DNA from: Polymorphobacter megasporae
Lineage (GTDB): Bacteria; Pseudomonadota; Alphaproteobacteria; Sphingomonadales; Sphingomonadaceae
Length of the DNA stretch: 64,000 bases
Assembly (NCBI RefSeq): GCF_018982885.2
Contig: NZ_CP081848.1
Coordinates: 682,001-746,000 of the forward strand
Reading direction: 5' to 3'
Shown one piece after another: positions 52,017-60,488 of this stretch; the first letter of the stretch is position 1; every line of letters begins with the position of its first letter. Both the position numbers and the translations under genes were made by a program. The notes under the pieces were generated by a model. It saw only the letters and a list, made by a program, of their open reading frames with translations. It made no database searches and was not told where the DNA came from.

Positions 52017-53032
52017 CCTGGCACATCCGCCCGGCGCGGGCCGACGACCTCGACGCGTTACTCGAGCTCGCGCATCTGACCGGCGGCGGCTTCACCAACC
52101 TGCCGCCCGACCGCGATGCGCTCGCGGCCCGGCTGGTCAAGTCCGAGGCCTCGTTCACCGCCAGCCTGACCGGCCCGGTCGACGAGATGTACCTGCTGAT
52201 CCTCGAACAAACCTCGACGCGCCGCATCGGCGGCACGGCAGCGGTGTTCAGCCGGGTCGGCAGCGAGTGGCCGTTCTACAGCTACAAGATCTCGAGTGCG
52301 TCGCAGACCTCGCGCGCGCTCGGCAAGACCTTCTCGATGCAACTGCTCAACCTCGTCACCGACCATGACGGGGCGAGCGAGGTTGGCGGGCTGTTCCTCC
52401 ACCCCGACCTCCGCACCGGCGGGCTTGGGCGATTGCTCGCACGCTCGCGTTACCTGTTCATCGCCGGGCACCGCGAGCGTTTCGCCGCCAAGCTCCTCGC
52501 CGAGCTGCGCGGCGTGCTGACCGACGACGGCGACAGCCCGTTCTGGGACAGCCTCGGCCGCCGCTTCTTCGGCATGGAATTTCGCGACGCCGACAAGTTC
52601 AACGGCCTCAACGGCAACCAGTTCATCGCCGACCTGATGCCCAAACAGCCGGTCTATGTCGCCCTGCTCAGCGAGGCGGCGCAGGCGGTGATCGGCCACC
52701 CCCACCCCCGCGGGGTGCCGGCGTTGAAGATGCTCGAAACCGAAGGCTTCCGCTACGAGAACTACGTCGACATCTTCGACGGCGGCCCGACCGTGACCTG
52801 CCCGACCGAGAGCGTGCGGACGATCGCCGCCAGCCGCGCCGCACCGGTCGGGGAGCTCGCCGAGGGCAGCGGCGGCCTGCCCCGCGCCTTGCTAGCGGCG
52901 GGACGGCTCGGCGAGTTCAGGTCATGGATCGGGCATGCCGACTGGTGCGCGGATGGGCTGGTCTTGCCCGCAGGTGAGGCGGAATTGATGCGGGTCGGCT
53001 TGGGCGACGAGGTGCGGCATGTCGGGTTTTAG
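52004..53032 (+). CDS. astA: arginine N-succinyltransferase
   Basis: Transfers succinate from succinyl-CoA to arginine, the first step of the AST arginine-degradation pathway. The 342-aa protein matches AstA: IRPARADDLDALLELAHLTGGGFTNLPPD at the N-terminus, RVGSEWPFYSYKI, the acyl-CoA loop LHPDLRTGGLGRLLARSRYLF, and FFGMEFRDADKF. A GTG at 52013 that forms GTGA with the previous stop is an alternative start. It is followed after 3 bases by astD. Confidence 0.93.
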   Translation: MDPVTWHIRPARADDLDALLELAHLTGGGFTNLPPDRDALAARLVKSEASFTASLTGPVDEMYLLILEQTSTRRIGGTAAVFSRVGSEWPFYSYKISSASQTSRALGKTFSMQLLNLVTDHDGASEVGGLFLHPDLRTGGLGRLLARSRYLFIAGHRERFAAKLLAELRGVLTDDGDSPFWDSLGRRFFGMEFRDADKFNGLNGNQFIADLMPKQPVYVALLSEAAQAVIGHPHPRGVPALKMLETEGFRYENYVDIFDGGPTVTCPTESVRTIAASRAAPVGELAEGSGGLPRALLAAGRLGEFRSWIGHADWCADGLVLPAGEAELMRVGLGDEVRHVGF

Positions 53033-53035
53033 CGT

Positions 53036-54430
53036 ATGATCCAGACCTCCACCGACCCCTGCACCGGCGACATCGTCTGGCAGGGCCCTGCCGGCGAACC
53101 CGCCGCCGCGGTTGCCGCAGCGCGCGCCGCCTTCCCCGGCTGGAGCGCGACCACACTCGATGAGCGCATCGCCGTCGCCCATCGCTTTGCCGCGATCGTC
53201 GGCGAGCGCGCCGAGGACTTTGCCGTCCTGATCGCCCGTGAGACTGGCAAGCCATTGTGGGAAACGCGGACCGAGGTCGCCAGCGTTCGCGCCAAGGTCG
53301 ATATCTCGATCACCGCGCAGGCGGAACGCGCCGGGACCCGCAGCGGCACGGTTGCGGGGGTCCGGCAGGTCCTGCGCCACAAGCCGCACGGCGTCGTCGC
53401 CGTCCTCGGCCCGTACAACTTCCCGGCGCATTTGCCGAATGGCCACATCGTCCCCGCGCTGCTCGCGGGCAACACCGTCGTGTTCAAACCCTCCGAACTG
53501 ACCCCCGCTGTCGCCGATTTCATGGCGGCGTGCTGGGACGCGGCGGGGTTGCCGCCGGGCGTGCTCAATGTCGTTCACGGCGGCGGCGAGACCGGCAAGG
53601 CGCTCGCCGCCGCCGACATCGACGGGCTGTTGTTCACCGGCTCGCCGCGAACCGGGGCGGCGCTTGCCCGCCAGTTCGCCGAGACGCCGCACAAGATTCT
53701 CGCGCTCGAGATGGGCGGCAACAACCCGCTCGTCGTCTGGGACGTCGCCGACGACCGGCTCGACGCGGCGGCGGCGCTGATCGTCCAGTCGGCGTATCTG
53801 TCGGCGGGCCAGCGCTGCACCTGCGCGCGGCGGCTGATCGTAGGCCCCGATGCCGCGCCACTGCTCGACCGCGTCGCCGGGCTGATCGACCGGATCGTTG
53901 TCGGCGCGCCGTTCGACGAGCCGCAGCCGTTCATGGGGCCGGTGATCGACAACCGCGCCGCCGACGCGCTTCAGGCGGGGTTCGCCGCGCTGGTTGGCAA
54001 GGGTGCCAAGGTAGTTCGCGGGCTCGACCGGCTCATATCGGAAAAGCCGTTCCTGACGCCCGCGCTGATCGACGTGACCAGCGTCGCCGACCGCGACATC
54101 GAGCTGTTCGGCCCGGTCCTCCAGGTCGTCCGCGTCCCCGACTTCGCCGCCGCGATGGTCGAGGCGAACGCGACCAAGTTCGGGCTGTCCGCGGGGCTGA
54201 TCGGCGGCGATGCCGCGCTCTACGACCGCTTCTGGCGTGAAAGCCGTGCCGGGGTGGTCAACTGGAACCGGCCGACCAACGGTGCGGCGTCGAACGCCCC
54301 ATTTGGCGGGGTCGGGCTCAGCGGCAACCATCGCCCGAGCGCCTATTACGCCGCCGATTATTGCGCATGGCCGGTCGCCAGCCTCGAGGCCGACGGCATC
54401 GAGGGCAGCATCGCGACAGGCTTGCGGTGA
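53036..54430 (+). CDS. astD: succinylglutamate-semialdehyde dehydrogenase
   Basis: NAD-dependent oxidation of N-succinylglutamate semialdehyde, the fourth AST step. A 464-aa aldehyde dehydrogenase with GPYNFPAHLPNGHIVPALLAGN, which is characteristic of AstD, the Glu in LALEMGGNNPLV and the catalytic Cys in SAGQRCTCARR. The family could in principle act on related semialdehydes, but the AstD-specific N-terminus and operon position favour this role over xylose-pathway XylA. The stop overlaps astB as GTGA. Confidence 0.92.
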   Translation: MIQTSTDPCTGDIVWQGPAGEPAAAVAAARAAFPGWSATTLDERIAVAHRFAAIVGERAEDFAVLIARETGKPLWETRTEVASVRAKVDISITAQAERAGTRSGTVAGVRQVLRHKPHGVVAVLGPYNFPAHLPNGHIVPALLAGNTVVFKPSELTPAVADFMAACWDAAGLPPGVLNVVHGGGETGKALAAADIDGLLFTGSPRTGAALARQFAETPHKILALEMGGNNPLVVWDVADDRLDAAAALIVQSAYLSAGQRCTCARRLIVGPDAAPLLDRVAGLIDRIVVGAPFDEPQPFMGPVIDNRAADALQAGFAALVGKGAKVVRGLDRLISEKPFLTPALIDVTSVADRDIELFGPVLQVVRVPDFAAAMVEANATKFGLSAGLIGGDAALYDRFWRESRAGVVNWNRPTNGAASNAPFGGVGLSGNHRPSAYYAADYCAWPVASLEADGIEGSIATGLR

Positions 54431-55698
54431 GCCTCGAGATCAACTTCGACGGGATCATCGGGCCGAGCCACAACTACGCCGCGCTGAGCCTCGGCAATCT
54501 CGCCAGCGCCAGCAACGCCGGGTCGGTCTCGCGGCCGCGCGACGCCGCGCTCCAGGGGCTGGCGAAGATGCGCGCGGCGATGGGGCTGGGTCTGGTCCAG
54601 GGGTTCTTCGTGCCCCCCGACCGACCGACAACCGGCTGGCTGCGGCAGCTTGGCTTTCCCGGCAGTGACGACGAGGTCTGCGCCGCGGCAGCACGGGCCG
54701 ATCCGGTCGTGTTCGCGCAGGCGATGTCGGCGTCGTCGATGTGGACCGCGAACGCCGCGACGGTTTCCCCGGCTCCCGACACAAGCGATGGGCGCTGCCA
54801 CCTCAGCATCGCCAACCTCGCCCGGATGCCGCACCGCAGCCATGAGGCGACTGCGACCGAGCGACAAGTCCGTCTGATGTTCGGGCACCCGGCCTTCGCG
54901 GTGCATCCAGCGCTGCCGACCTTCGGCGACGAGGGCGCGGCCAATCACATGCGGCTGGCGGCGTCGCACGATGCGCCCGGCGTCGAGGTCTTCGTCTATG
55001 GCGTCGAGGGCGGTCCGTTCCCCGCGCGGCAATCTCGACGCGCCTCCGAGGCAGTCGCCCGCCGCCACGGCCTCGATCCAGCGCGAACGCTGTTCGTCGA
55101 GCAGTCCCCGGCAGCAATCGCGGCGGGGGCATTCCACAACGACGTCGTCGCGGTGGCGAACGAAGCTGTTGTCTTCATGCACGAACTCGCCTTCGCCGAC
55201 CCCGCCGGGTTCGCCGCCGACCTCACCCGGCTGCTTCCCGAAGCGACGATCATCGCGGTCCCCGCCGTCGCCGTCAGCCTCGCCGACGCGATCGAATCGT
55301 ATCTATTCAACTCGCAGCTGGTGACGCTGCCCGCTGGCGGCATGGCGCTGATCCTGCCCGCCGAGGCCCGCGCCAACCCCCGCGTCGCAGCGTACCTCGA
55401 TGCCCTCGTCGCGAGCAACGGGCCGATCCGTGCACTCCAATTCGTCGAGGTCCGCGAGTCGATGCGGAACGGCGGCGGCCCCGCCTGCCTCCGCCTCCGC
55501 GTCGTCGCCGACCCGGCAACGGTCGACCCGCGGTTTCTCCTCGATGCGGCCAAGGCCGACCGCATCGAGCGCGTTGTCGGCGAGCACTGGCCCGAGGTCA
55601 TCGCGCCGGCCGACCTCGCCTCGCCCGGGCTGTGGCATCACTGCCGGCAAGCCCGGGCTAAGCTGTTGGTGGCGCTCGATTTAAGCGAGTTGGGCTGA
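54427..55698 (+). CDS. astB: N-succinylarginine dihydrolase
   Basis: Converts N-succinylarginine to N-succinylornithine, two ammonia and CO2, the second AST step. The 423-aa amidinotransferase-fold protein begins with EINFDGIIGPSHNYAALSLGNLAS, a strong AstB signature, and carries AFHNDVVAVANEAV with the catalytic His, ESYLFNSQL and SMRNGGGPACLRLRV with the catalytic Cys. GTG start coupled to astD. It ends the operon; GC-rich repeats follow. Confidence 0.94.
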   Translation: MSLEINFDGIIGPSHNYAALSLGNLASASNAGSVSRPRDAALQGLAKMRAAMGLGLVQGFFVPPDRPTTGWLRQLGFPGSDDEVCAAAARADPVVFAQAMSASSMWTANAATVSPAPDTSDGRCHLSIANLARMPHRSHEATATERQVRLMFGHPAFAVHPALPTFGDEGAANHMRLAASHDAPGVEVFVYGVEGGPFPARQSRRASEAVARRHGLDPARTLFVEQSPAAIAAGAFHNDVVAVANEAVVFMHELAFADPAGFAADLTRLLPEATIIAVPAVAVSLADAIESYLFNSQLVTLPAGGMALILPAEARANPRVAAYLDALVASNGPIRALQFVEVRESMRNGGGPACLRLRVVADPATVDPRFLLDAAKADRIERVVGEHWPEVIAPADLASPGLWHHCRQARAKLLVALDLSELG

Positions 55699-55796
55699 AA
55701 CCTGCGCGTTTGAAAGGTCACACGAAGTTCACGGAAATCGACATGGATTTTCGCGACGACCTCTATCTCGAAGGAGCGCTCGCAGACCGTTTCGCT

Positions 55797-55945
55797 TCCC
55801 CTCCCGTTGCCCTTCGGGCGGCCTGCGGCTCAGGGGAGGGGCGAGAGGCGGCGCTTGCCGGCCCGGGGGTAAGGCCTTCCCGAGCGAAGGGCTCGGGGCG
55901 ACTCCCCCACCCCCGGCCCCTTCCCTGAAGGGGAGGGGAGCAGGA
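55797..55945. repeat. GC-rich repeat cluster
   Basis: CCCCTCCC (from 55799) faces CAGGGGAGGGG (about 55830). GGCCCGGGGGT (55860-55870) faces ACCCCCGGCC (about 55909-55918). CCCCTT/AAGGGG (55917-55933) closes on GGGGAGGGG. The nested inverted repeats could fold as one large hairpin cluster, of a type common between sphingomonad genes. Confidence 0.5.
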
Positions 55946-55975
55946 ATAGAAGGAGCCGGAAAGAACAGCGGCCAA

Positions 55976-56058
55976 CAATGAGAAAGAACGCGTTTGCCGG
56001 GCTGACGCGACCCGACTCGAAGTGGAGAGCGTAACCCCTTCATGCCCCTGTAGGACAG
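55976..56058 (-). repeat. dispersed intergenic repeat A, copy 3 (inverted)
   Basis: The reverse complement carries CTGTCCTACA (56049-56058), a CTTCGAGTCG block and GCGTTCTTTCTCATTG (55976-55991), the same order as copy 1. The ends match copy 1 exactly, and the outside base pattern (TTGTTGG beside the 16-mer) is also shared. Confidence 0.6.
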
Positions 56059-56181
56059 CGCAAACCGGCGGCTGCGGCGCACCCATCGTGATATCCCACT
56101 AAATCGCTTGGGTAACGCGCCTTGACCCCGGCAAAGAAAGCCTTGCTTTCCAATCGGGTCCGCACAACCCACTTGCCGATC

Positions 56182-56949
56182 ATGGCTCCATCCGTCCCAC
56201 TAACCGGTCGCGTCACCCTTGTCGGGGCTGGTCCCGGCGCGCCCGATCTCCTGACCATCCGTGCTGTCCGCGCGCTGGCGGTGGCGGATGTCGTCGTCCA
56301 TGACGGCCTGATCGACCCGGCGGTGCTCGACTTCGCCCCCGGCGCGCGCCGCATCGATGTTTCGAAGCGCCGCGCCCGCCACACCCTGCCGCAGGACGAG
56401 ATCGGCGCGCTGCTCGTCGCCGAGGCGCGCGCAGGCTACCATGTCGTCCGGCTAAAGGGCGGCGACCCCTTCGTCTTCGGGCGCGGCGGTGAGGAGGTCG
56501 AGGCGCTCGTCGCCGCCGGCGTTGCGGTCACCGTCGTTCCCGGCGTTTCGGCGGCACTCGGCGCGGCGGCCGGGGCGCTGATCCCGCTGACGCACCGCGA
56601 CCACGCCTCGTCGGTCAGCTTCGTCGCGGGGACCTGCCAGAACCTCGCCGAGCAGGACTGGGCGGGGCTCGCGGGCAAGGGGCGGACGCTGGTCGTTTAC
56701 ATGGGCGTGACCAATTCGGCGGCGATCGCCGACAAGTTGATGGCCGACGGGCTCGCCCCCGAAACGCCATGCGCGATCCTCGAGCGCGGGACGCTTCCGG
56801 GCGCACGCGCATTGCGCACCCTGCTCGCCGACCTCGGCCGCGCTGTCGAGGACAATGCCGTCGTCTCGCCTGCGCTCCTCGTCATCGGCGACGTCGCCCG
56901 GCTCGGCACCGCGGTCGACGTCCTCGCCGCCTTTCAGGAATTCGCATGA
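56182..56949 (+). CDS. cobA: uroporphyrinogen-III C-methyltransferase
   Basis: Adds two methyl groups from SAM to uroporphyrinogen III, giving precorrin-2 for siroheme, the cofactor of the sulfite reductase encoded two genes on. The 255-aa protein shows VGAGPGAPDLLTIRAVRAL, RLKGGDPFVFGRGGEE and VVPGVSAALGAAAGALIPLTHRD, all SUMT signatures. I start at the ATG at 56182 (MAPSVPLTGRVTLVG); an in-frame ATG at 56122 adds 20 residues not seen in the family. It is first of a tightly coupled sulfate-assimilation operon. Confidence 0.92.
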   Translation: MAPSVPLTGRVTLVGAGPGAPDLLTIRAVRALAVADVVVHDGLIDPAVLDFAPGARRIDVSKRRARHTLPQDEIGALLVAEARAGYHVVRLKGGDPFVFGRGGEEVEALVAAGVAVTVVPGVSAALGAAAGALIPLTHRDHASSVSFVAGTCQNLAEQDWAGLAGKGRTLVVYMGVTNSAAIADKLMADGLAPETPCAILERGTLPGARALRTLLADLGRAVEDNAVVSPALLVIGDVARLGTAVDVLAAFQEFA

Positions 56950-57233
56950 TCCGCCTTCTGACCGGCAATGCCCTCGAGACCGGCGACGTCGTCTGGTGGA
57001 CCGGGTCGACCTGGAGCCTCGCGCTGCGCGATGCCGTCGACGTCGGGCCCGGTGGCGATGCCCTGCTGGCGCAAACCGTCGCCGCCGAGCGGATCACCGA
57101 CGCCGCCCTCGTCGATGCCGAGCCGACCCCTGACGGCCCGCGCCCGCGGACGATGCGCGAGCGCGTCCGCGGTGCCGGACCGACCATCCGCCGCGATCTC
57201 AACCGGCCCAACTCAACCGAAGCGACCGCCTGA
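56946..57233 (+). CDS. DUF2849 family protein
   Basis: A 95-aa protein of DUF2849, found almost only between cobA and cysI in alphaproteobacteria, as here. Conserved features are the N-terminal RLLTGNALETGDVVWW and a C-terminal RERVRGAGPTI segment. Its role in sulfite reduction or siroheme delivery is unknown. It is coupled on both sides: ATGA with cobA and TGATG with cysI. Confidence 0.82.
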   Translation: MIRLLTGNALETGDVVWWTGSTWSLALRDAVDVGPGGDALLAQTVAAERITDAALVDAEPTPDGPRPRTMRERVRGAGPTIRRDLNRPNSTEATA

Positions 57234-58867
57234 TGTATCGTTATGACCAATACGACCAGTCGATGGTCGATGCCCGCGTCGACGAGTTTCGCGACCAGGT
57301 CGCGCGACGGCTGGCGAACGAGATCACCGAGGACCAGTTCAAGCCGCTGCGCCTGATGAACGGGCTCTACCTTCAGCTCCACGCCTACATGCTCCGCGTC
57401 GCGGTACCGTATGGGACGCTGTCGGGAACGCAGATGCGGATGCTCGGGCACATCGCGCGCAAGTACGACCGCGGTTACGGCCATTTCACCACGCGGCAGA
57501 ATATCCAGTACAACTGGATCAAGCTGTCGGAGGCCCCCGACCTGCTCGCCGAGCTGGCGGCGGTCGAAATGCACGCGATCCAGACGAGCGGCAATTGCAT
57601 CCGCAACATCAGCAGCGACCAGTTCGCCGGGGCCGCCGCCGACGAGGTCGCCGACCCGCGCCCGTACGCCGAACTCCTCCGCCAATGGTCGAGCTTCCAC
57701 CCCGAATTCAGCTTCCTGCCGCGCAAGTTCAAGATCGCGGTGATTGCCTGCGACGTTGATCGCGCGGCGATTCAGCTCCACGATATCGGCTTGCAACTCG
57801 TCCGCAGGGACGGCGAGCTCGGCTTCAAGGTCTGGGTCGGCGGCGGCATGGGGCGGACGCCGATGATCGGCCACGTCATCCGCGAGTTCATTCCGGCGCG
57901 CCAGTATCTGAGCTATTGCGAGGCGGTCCTGCGGGTCTACAACCGCTACGGACGGCGCGACAACATCTACAAGGCGCGGATCAAGATCCTTGTCCACGAG
58001 CTCGGCGCGGCGGAGTTCACCGCCCAAGTCGAGGCCGAATGGGCGATCCTCGAACCCCTCGCGCTCGATGCGCCGCAGGCCGAATACGACCGGATCGTCG
58101 CGCAGTTCGCCGACCCCGACTATGACCGCGCCGCGCCCGATAGCGTCGATCGTAGCGACCCCGACTTCGCGCTATGGCTCGACCAGAACGTCCACGCCCA
58201 CAAGCAGCCGGGCTATGCGATCGCGACGATCAGCCTCAAGCCAGTTGGCGGCATCCCCGGCGACGCGACCGCCGACCAGATGGACCTGATCGCCGACCTC
58301 GCCGCGCGCTTCGCCCATGACGAAATCCGCGTCACCCACAGCCAGAACCTCGTCCTCGCCCACGTCCGCAAGGCCGACCTGTATGCGATGTGGACCGCGC
58401 TCGAGGGCGCCGGGCTGGCGACGCCGAACCTCGACCTCGTCACCGACATCATCGCCTGCCCGGGGCTCGATTATTGCGCGCTGGCCAACGCGCGCTCGAT
58501 CCCGGTCGCGCAGAAGATCGCCGAGCGCTTCGCCGACCTCGACCGTCAGCACGACATTGGCGAGCTCAAGATCAAGATCTCGGGGTGCATCAACGCCTGC
58601 GGCCACCACCACGCCGGGCACATCGGCATCCTCGGCGTCGATAAGAAGGGCGAGGAGGCGTACCAGCTCTCGCTCGGCGGATCGGGCGCGGAGGACGCCA
58701 GCCTCGCCAAGATTCTCGGCCCGGGCTTCTCCGAAGCGGGCGTCGTCGATGCGGTCGAGAAGGTGATCGAGGCGTACCGGACGGTCCGCAGTGGCCCCGG
58801 CGAGCGCTTCCTCGATACCTACCGCCGGGTCGGTGCCGGGCCATTCAAGGATGCGGTTTATGGGTAA
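57233..58867 (+). CDS. cysI: siroheme sulfite reductase
   Basis: Six-electron reduction of sulfite to sulfide with a coupled siroheme-[4Fe-4S] centre. The 544-aa protein belongs to the nitrite/sulfite reductase family. The cluster cysteines lie in ACPGLDYCALA and ISGCINACGHHH, and the substrate-side Arg/Lys residues in HFTTRQNIQYNW and the second ferredoxin-like half are present. The operon context (cobA, DUF2849, DUF934, cysH) points to assimilatory sulfite rather than nitrite reduction. It overlaps the RidA gene by 8 bases. Confidence 0.92.
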   Translation: MYRYDQYDQSMVDARVDEFRDQVARRLANEITEDQFKPLRLMNGLYLQLHAYMLRVAVPYGTLSGTQMRMLGHIARKYDRGYGHFTTRQNIQYNWIKLSEAPDLLAELAAVEMHAIQTSGNCIRNISSDQFAGAAADEVADPRPYAELLRQWSSFHPEFSFLPRKFKIAVIACDVDRAAIQLHDIGLQLVRRDGELGFKVWVGGGMGRTPMIGHVIREFIPARQYLSYCEAVLRVYNRYGRRDNIYKARIKILVHELGAAEFTAQVEAEWAILEPLALDAPQAEYDRIVAQFADPDYDRAAPDSVDRSDPDFALWLDQNVHAHKQPGYAIATISLKPVGGIPGDATADQMDLIADLAARFAHDEIRVTHSQNLVLAHVRKADLYAMWTALEGAGLATPNLDLVTDIIACPGLDYCALANARSIPVAQKIAERFADLDRQHDIGELKIKISGCINACGHHHAGHIGILGVDKKGEEAYQLSLGGSGAEDASLAKILGPGFSEAGVVDAVEKVIEAYRTVRSGPGERFLDTYRRVGAGPFKDAVYG

Positions 58868-59261
58868 GCGGGTCGCGGTCTTTCCCGCCGGTCGGCAGGA
58901 TCTGTACGAGCGCAACAAATATTCGGCGGCGGTCGTGTCGGGTGGCTTCCTGTTCGTTTCGGGGCAAGTCGGCAGCCGCGCTGACGGCAGCCTCGAACCC
59001 GATCCCGAGGCCCAGCTTCGGCTTGCGTACCGGAACCTCGAAGCGGTGCTCGCGGCGGGCGGGTGCACGTTGGACGACATCGTCGATCTCACGATTTACA
59101 CCGTCGACCCCGAGAAGACGCTGCCGATCGCAGCCAAAGTTCGCGCCGAGTTCTTCGGCGAGCCGCCGTATCCGGCGCTGACCGGGATCGGGGTGACGTG
59201 GCTTTACGGCTTCAACTTCGAGCTGAAGGTCATCGCCAAGCTGCCCGGGGAAGCCGCATGA
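58860..59261 (+). CDS. RidA family protein
   Basis: A 133-aa RidA/YjgF-type protein, a family whose best-known member hydrolyses reactive enamine/imine intermediates of amino-acid metabolism. Recognisable parts are YSAAVVSGGFLFVSGQVG, the central AYRNLEAVLAAGGCTLDDIVDLTIY and TGIGVTWLYGFNFELKVIA. The usual catalytic Arg of canonical RidA (in the ...RxxVxV... segment) is not obvious, so it is probably one of the divergent subfamilies. It lies inside the sulfate operon between cysI (8-base overlap) and the DUF934 gene (ATGA). Confidence 0.82.
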   Translation: MGKRVAVFPAGRQDLYERNKYSAAVVSGGFLFVSGQVGSRADGSLEPDPEAQLRLAYRNLEAVLAAGGCTLDDIVDLTIYTVDPEKTLPIAAKVRAEFFGEPPYPALTGIGVTWLYGFNFELKVIAKLPGEAA

Positions 59262-59740
59262 CCGACGTCCAGGACCAGTCCCCCGTCGCCGGCGCGGCAC
59301 CGACGCCCGAGACGCTGACGCCGCCGCTCAGCTTCCGCGATAGCGCGCTCTACGACGGGCCAGTCGTCGCGCTCGCCGACTTCACCGCGACGTCGAACAC
59401 CGCCGCCGTCCGGCTCGATCCGGGCGATAACGCTCGCGCGCTCGTGCCCTACCTCGGCGGGCTGCGGCTGATCGAGATTGCCTTCCCCAAGTACCGCGAC
59501 GGACGCGGCTATTCGTCGGCGCGCATCTTGCGTGAGGCGGGCTACACCGGCGAGCTGCGCGCGGCGGGCGACGTGCTGCTCGATCAGATCTTCTTCATGC
59601 GCCGCGTCGGCTTCGACAGCTTCGCCCCGGCCAAGCCGCTCGATCCGGCCCGCGTCGAGGCTGCGCTGAGCCGCTACGACTATGTCTACCAGAAGGCCGC
59701 CGATGGCCGCCCCCCGGTCTGGGCATTGCGACATGGCTGA
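59258..59740 (+). CDS. DUF934 family protein
   Basis: A 160-aa protein of DUF934, which is consistently linked to cysI/cysH in proteobacteria and thought to assist sulfite reduction. The conserved core is LIEIAFPKYRDGRGYSSARILRE and GDVLLDQIFFMRRVGFDSF. There is no membrane segment or metal motif. It overlaps the RidA gene by four bases and cysH by eight. Confidence 0.83.
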   Translation: MTDVQDQSPVAGAAPTPETLTPPLSFRDSALYDGPVVALADFTATSNTAAVRLDPGDNARALVPYLGGLRLIEIAFPKYRDGRGYSSARILREAGYTGELRAAGDVLLDQIFFMRRVGFDSFAPAKPLDPARVEAALSRYDYVYQKAADGRPPVWALRHG

Positions 59741-60482
59741 GGCAGCACGCATCCCCGACGTCATCGACGTTGCCCCGGCGTTCACGCTCGCCGAGGTCGG
59801 CGCGATGAACCTGCGCTTTGCGGGTGTCGACACCGCGACGATGCTCGCAGAATTGCTGACCGGCGAGCTTGCCGCGCGGACCGCGGCGGTGTCGTCGTTC
59901 GGCACCGAATCGGCGGTCCTGCTCCATCTCGTCGCCTCGATCGACAAGACGGTGCCGGTGATTTTCATCAACACCCAGAAGATGTTCGGCGAGACGCTCG
60001 CCTATCGCGACGAGCTCGCCGAGCGGCTCGGGCTGACCGACCTGCGCGTCCAGCGACCCGATCCGTACCGGCTGGCGGCGCGCGATCCGACCAGCCTGCG
60101 ATGGAGCTTCGACCCCGACGGCTGCTGCGAGATCCGCAAGGTCGAGCCGCTGCGCGCCGCGCTCGCGCCGTTCGACGCATGGCTGTCGGGGCGCAAGGGC
60201 TTCCAGGGCAAGACCCGCGCCGCGCTGCCGCGCTTCGAGCTCGACGAGGGGCGGCTCAAGGTCAACCCGCTTGCCGACTGGGACAAGGCGCGGCTCGACG
60301 CCTATTTCGCCGCGCACCAGCTGCCGCGCCACCCGCTCGAAGCGCAGGGCTTCGCCTCGATCGGATGCGTGCCATGCACGACCAAGGTCCTGCCCGGCGA
60401 AGACCCGCGCTCGGGTCGCTGGCGCGGCTGGGACAAGACCGAATGCGGCATCCACGAACCCGCGTTCGATCCCGCTTTCTAG
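59733..60482 (+). CDS. cysH: adenylyl-sulfate (APS) reductase, assimilatory
   Basis: Reduces activated sulfate to sulfite. The 249-aa protein has the PP-loop fold (VSSFGTESAVLLHLV). It carries the Cys-Cys in DGCCEIRK and Cys-x-x-Cys in IGCVPCT that bind a [4Fe-4S] cluster, plus the C-terminal ECGIH with the catalytic Cys. The four cluster cysteines indicate use of APS rather than PAPS. The ATG at 59733 lies inside the DUF934 gene. The stop is 6 bases from the convergent DUF1993 gene. Confidence 0.92.
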   Translation: MAEAARIPDVIDVAPAFTLAEVGAMNLRFAGVDTATMLAELLTGELAARTAAVSSFGTESAVLLHLVASIDKTVPVIFINTQKMFGETLAYRDELAERLGLTDLRVQRPDPYRLAARDPTSLRWSFDPDGCCEIRKVEPLRAALAPFDAWLSGRKGFQGKTRAALPRFELDEGRLKVNPLADWDKARLDAYFAAHQLPRHPLEAQGFASIGCVPCTTKVLPGEDPRSGRWRGWDKTECGIHEPAFDPAF

Positions 60483-60488
60483 GGCGAT

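Larger units (their letters stand above)
55699..56181. other. intergenic region upstream of cobA
   Basis: About 480 bases without a convincing gene. The first 250 hold GC-rich direct and inverted repeats, followed by an inverted copy of repeat A. Nothing resembling a cobalamin or other riboswitch was recognised. The promoter of the cobA-cysH operon should lie in 56060-56180 but no clear hexamers stand out. Confidence 0.5.

Noticed and set aside
53036-54430. Aldehyde dehydrogenase as the missing xylose-pathway XylA
   Set aside because: Its N-terminal signature and position between astA and astB identify it as AstD; it is 28 kb from the xylose genes.
55699-56181. Riboswitch upstream of the cobA operon
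   Set aside because: No recognisable cobalamin-box or SAM-type core; the sequence is mostly dispersed repeats.
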